6,367 nucleotides of DNA from Deltaproteobacteria bacterium (GTDB lineage Bacteria; Bdellovibrionota; UBA1018; UBA923), in assembly GCA_016194725.1 (NCBI GenBank), contig JACQAW010000381.1, forward strand, positions 1 through 6,367, given 5' to 3'. The stretch's first letter is position 1. Each line of letters opens with the position of its first letter. A program made the translations under genes and the position numbers. This document shows, piece after piece, positions 5,195-6,367 of this stretch. The notes below the pieces were generated by a model that did not search any database, was not told where the DNA came from, and was given only the letters and a program-made list of their open reading frames with translations.

Positions 5195-6256
5195 ATGAAA
5201 GCGGTATTCAAGCGGCTTTGGCACTGGGAAGCCGCGAAACTCTCATTTTTTCTTTTCGTCGTAATCGGTTCAGCCCTGGTGTTCGCCCTCACCCCCAGCC
5301 TTTTTCCCAGCGCGCTGCTTTCTATTTTGCTGTTCTTTATTTTCTCTCCCACTATCGACGCCGTCGAGCGCAAAGGCATGTCGCGCAGCCTGGGCATCAT
5401 GGGGGTGTTTCTGGTCTCGGGCATGGCGATCGCCCTGGCCGCGACGATCATCACGCCACGCATTTCGCAGGAAGTGGATGCCTTTCAAAAAGGCAGCTCT
5501 CGCTACGCCACCAACATTACCGATCGACTGAAAATTCAAGAGCAACGCACGTTAGGCGCATTTCCCATGTTTAAAGACGCCAAGCTTACCGAGAAGCTCA
5601 TCGACTGGGCCCAGCAGTCCACCGGAAAGCTCTGGACCGTGATGCCGAATCTGGCGTCGCACCTTTTCATGGCCCTGATTCTGGTGCCGTTCCTGACCTT
5701 CATTCTGCTCAAGGACGCTCACGAGATTCGTCGCTCGCTGCTCAAGCTCGTGCCCAACCGGTATTTTGAAACAGTGTACAGCCTCATGGCCCGAATTCTG
5801 GACGAAATGGGCGGCTATGTGGCGGCTCGAATCATTGAGGCGGCTCTAGTTACCGGCCTGGTGACTCTCATGTGCCTTTGGCTGAAGATTCCCTATGCCA
5901 TTTTGCTCGGGGTCTTTGCCGGCGCGACCAATGCGATTCCTTATCTGGGACCACTGCTGGGCGCCATGCCCGGCATCATGCTGGCGGTGCTCGACCCCAG
6001 TATTCCCAACCACCTGCTCTTGATCACTCTCGTTTACTGCGTGGCCAACGTCATCGATCTCATGCTGATCTTTCCGCTCATCGTGGCCAAGATCGTCGAC
6101 CTGCACCCCGTGGTCGTGGTCATCTCGGTCATTGTCGGCTCCCAGCTTTTTGGAATCGTGGGTATGATCGTCGCGGTGCCCATCACGTCGATCTGCAAGA
6201 TTCTGATTCAGGAAGTGTATTCGCGTATTTACAGCGACCCCACCGCGCTGGGGTAA
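5195..6256 (+). CDS. AI-2E family (PF01594) membrane transporter
   Basis: A 353-residue inner-membrane protein of the AI-2E/PerM (UPF0118) family, which includes TqsA and some Na+/H+ antiporters. The cargo cannot be deduced here and autoinducer export should not be assumed. Hydrophobic segments lie near residues 17-33, 35-53, 66-87, 153-172, 212-230, 233-265, 273-297 and 304-328. A soluble stretch (about 88-150) between the third and fourth segments is typical of the family. Signatures: PFLTFILLKD (165-174), FAGATNAIPYLGPLLGAMPG (241-260), and VDLHPVVVVISVIVGSQLFG (301-320) followed by VGMIVAVP. The ATG at 5195 is one base after the preceding stop, with AAGG 9 bases upstream inside that gene, so translation is probably coupled. 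No terminator hairpin follows within 6257-6324. Confidence 0.93.
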   Translation: MKAVFKRLWHWEAAKLSFFLFVVIGSALVFALTPSLFPSALLSILLFFIFSPTIDAVERKGMSRSLGIMGVFLVSGMAIALAATIITPRISQEVDAFQKGSSRYATNITDRLKIQEQRTLGAFPMFKDAKLTEKLIDWAQQSTGKLWTVMPNLASHLFMALILVPFLTFILLKDAHEIRRSLLKLVPNRYFETVYSLMARILDEMGGYVAARIIEAALVTGLVTLMCLWLKIPYAILLGVFAGATNAIPYLGPLLGAMPGIMLAVLDPSIPNHLLLITLVYCVANVIDLMLIFPLIVAKIVDLHPVVVVISVIVGSQLFGIVGMIVAVPITSICKILIQEVYSRIYSDPTALG

Positions 6257-6275
6257 TTAAATCAGATCAAAATAC

Positions 6276-6302
6276 TCAAGTTTTCTGAACACTAGCCGAT
6301 AG
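6276..6302 (+). promoter_or_regulatory. Candidate FliA (sigma-28) flagellar promoter
   Basis: TCAAGTTT (6276-6283), exactly 11 bases, then GCCGATAG (6295-6302). The enterobacterial FliA consensus is TAAAGTTT, 11 bases, GCCGATAA, so 14 of 16 positions match with ideal spacing. It lies in the gap after the AI-2E gene and just upstream of a ribosome binding site and GTG start. Transcription would begin near 6309, leaving a short leader. By my own rough count under equal base use, a match this good with fixed spacing is expected about 0.003 times in both strands of this window, before allowing for other motifs considered. Confidence 0.55.
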
Positions 6303-6309
6303 TAGCTAT

Positions 6310-6316
6310 AGGAAGG
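6310..6316 (+). promoter_or_regulatory. Ribosome binding site of the truncated right-edge gene
   Basis: AGGAAGG is a strong Shine-Dalgarno. It lies 8 bases from GTG at 6325 but only 2 from the in-frame GTG at 6319, which favours 6325 as the start. Confidence 0.6.
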
Positions 6317-6324
6317 TTGTGCTT

Positions 6325-6367
6325 GTGCAGGTTTTCAAGCGGTTGATCTTGAGTTTGCTGGCCATAC
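6325..6367 (+). CDS. 5' end of a probable exported or membrane protein (truncated by window)
   Basis: From GTG at 6325 the frame reads MQVFKRLILSLLAI and runs off the window. The short basic start (Lys, Arg) followed by a leucine-rich hydrophobic run looks like the beginning of a signal peptide or first membrane helix. AGGAAGG lies 8 bases upstream. An in-frame GTG at 6319 would add two residues, and the frame is open back to a stop at 6286. Only 14 codons are visible, so function is unknown. The FliA-like promoter just upstream suggests a link to the flagellar regulon (inference). Confidence 0.5.
   Translation, partial: MQVFKRLILSLLAI

Noticed and set aside
4744..5463. Minus-strand reading frame of 239 codons opposite the cyclic-nucleotide and transporter genes
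   Set aside because: It spans the junction of two well-supported plus-strand genes and encodes nothing recognisable; a GC-driven shadow frame.

Overview
The window holds a housekeeping translation and secretion block on the minus strand and a separate plus-strand accessory block. The organism looks like a Gram-negative bacterium of the former deltaproteobacterial group, most likely Bdellovibrionota. That is an inference from the gene order (ffh, rpsP, KH protein, trmD, TrmD-linked SPOUT methyltransferase, rplS) and from protein style. No rRNA or other phylogenetic marker is present to confirm it.

Minus strand, in transcription order (right to left): a stand-alone CheY-like receiver protein (4226-4627); ffh, the SRP GTPase (2814-4190); rpsP, ribosomal protein S16 (2458-2706); khpA, a small KH-domain RNA-binding protein (2103-2351); trmD, tRNA m1G37 methyltransferase (1319-2095, TTG start); a 233-base non-coding gap rich in palindromes and GCCTCAG-type repeats; a SPOUT-superfamily RNA methyltransferase (474-1085); rplS, ribosomal protein L19 (95-457); and a strong intrinsic terminator (32-70). 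The block joins ribosome parts, tRNA modification and co-translational targeting to the membrane. The 16S-maturation gene rimM, usually found between the KH gene and trmD, is missing.

Plus strand: a cyclic-nucleotide-binding-domain protein without an HTH domain (4660-5193) is followed after one base by an AI-2E family (PF01594) membrane transporter (5195-6256). They are probably a translationally coupled pair. The cyclic-nucleotide gene is divergent from the receiver gene across only 32 bases. At the right edge an exported or membrane protein appears to begin at a GTG (6325), running off the window.

The most notable non-coding signal is at 6276-6302, upstream of that truncated gene. It matches 14 of 16 positions of the flagellar sigma factor FliA (sigma-28) consensus with the exact 11-base spacer. 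A second near-perfect FliA-type -10 (ACCGATAA, 4643-4650), with a poor -35, precedes the cyclic-nucleotide/transporter pair. I saw no mobile element, CRISPR array, tRNA or rRNA, and no clear sign of a wholly new multi-gene system.
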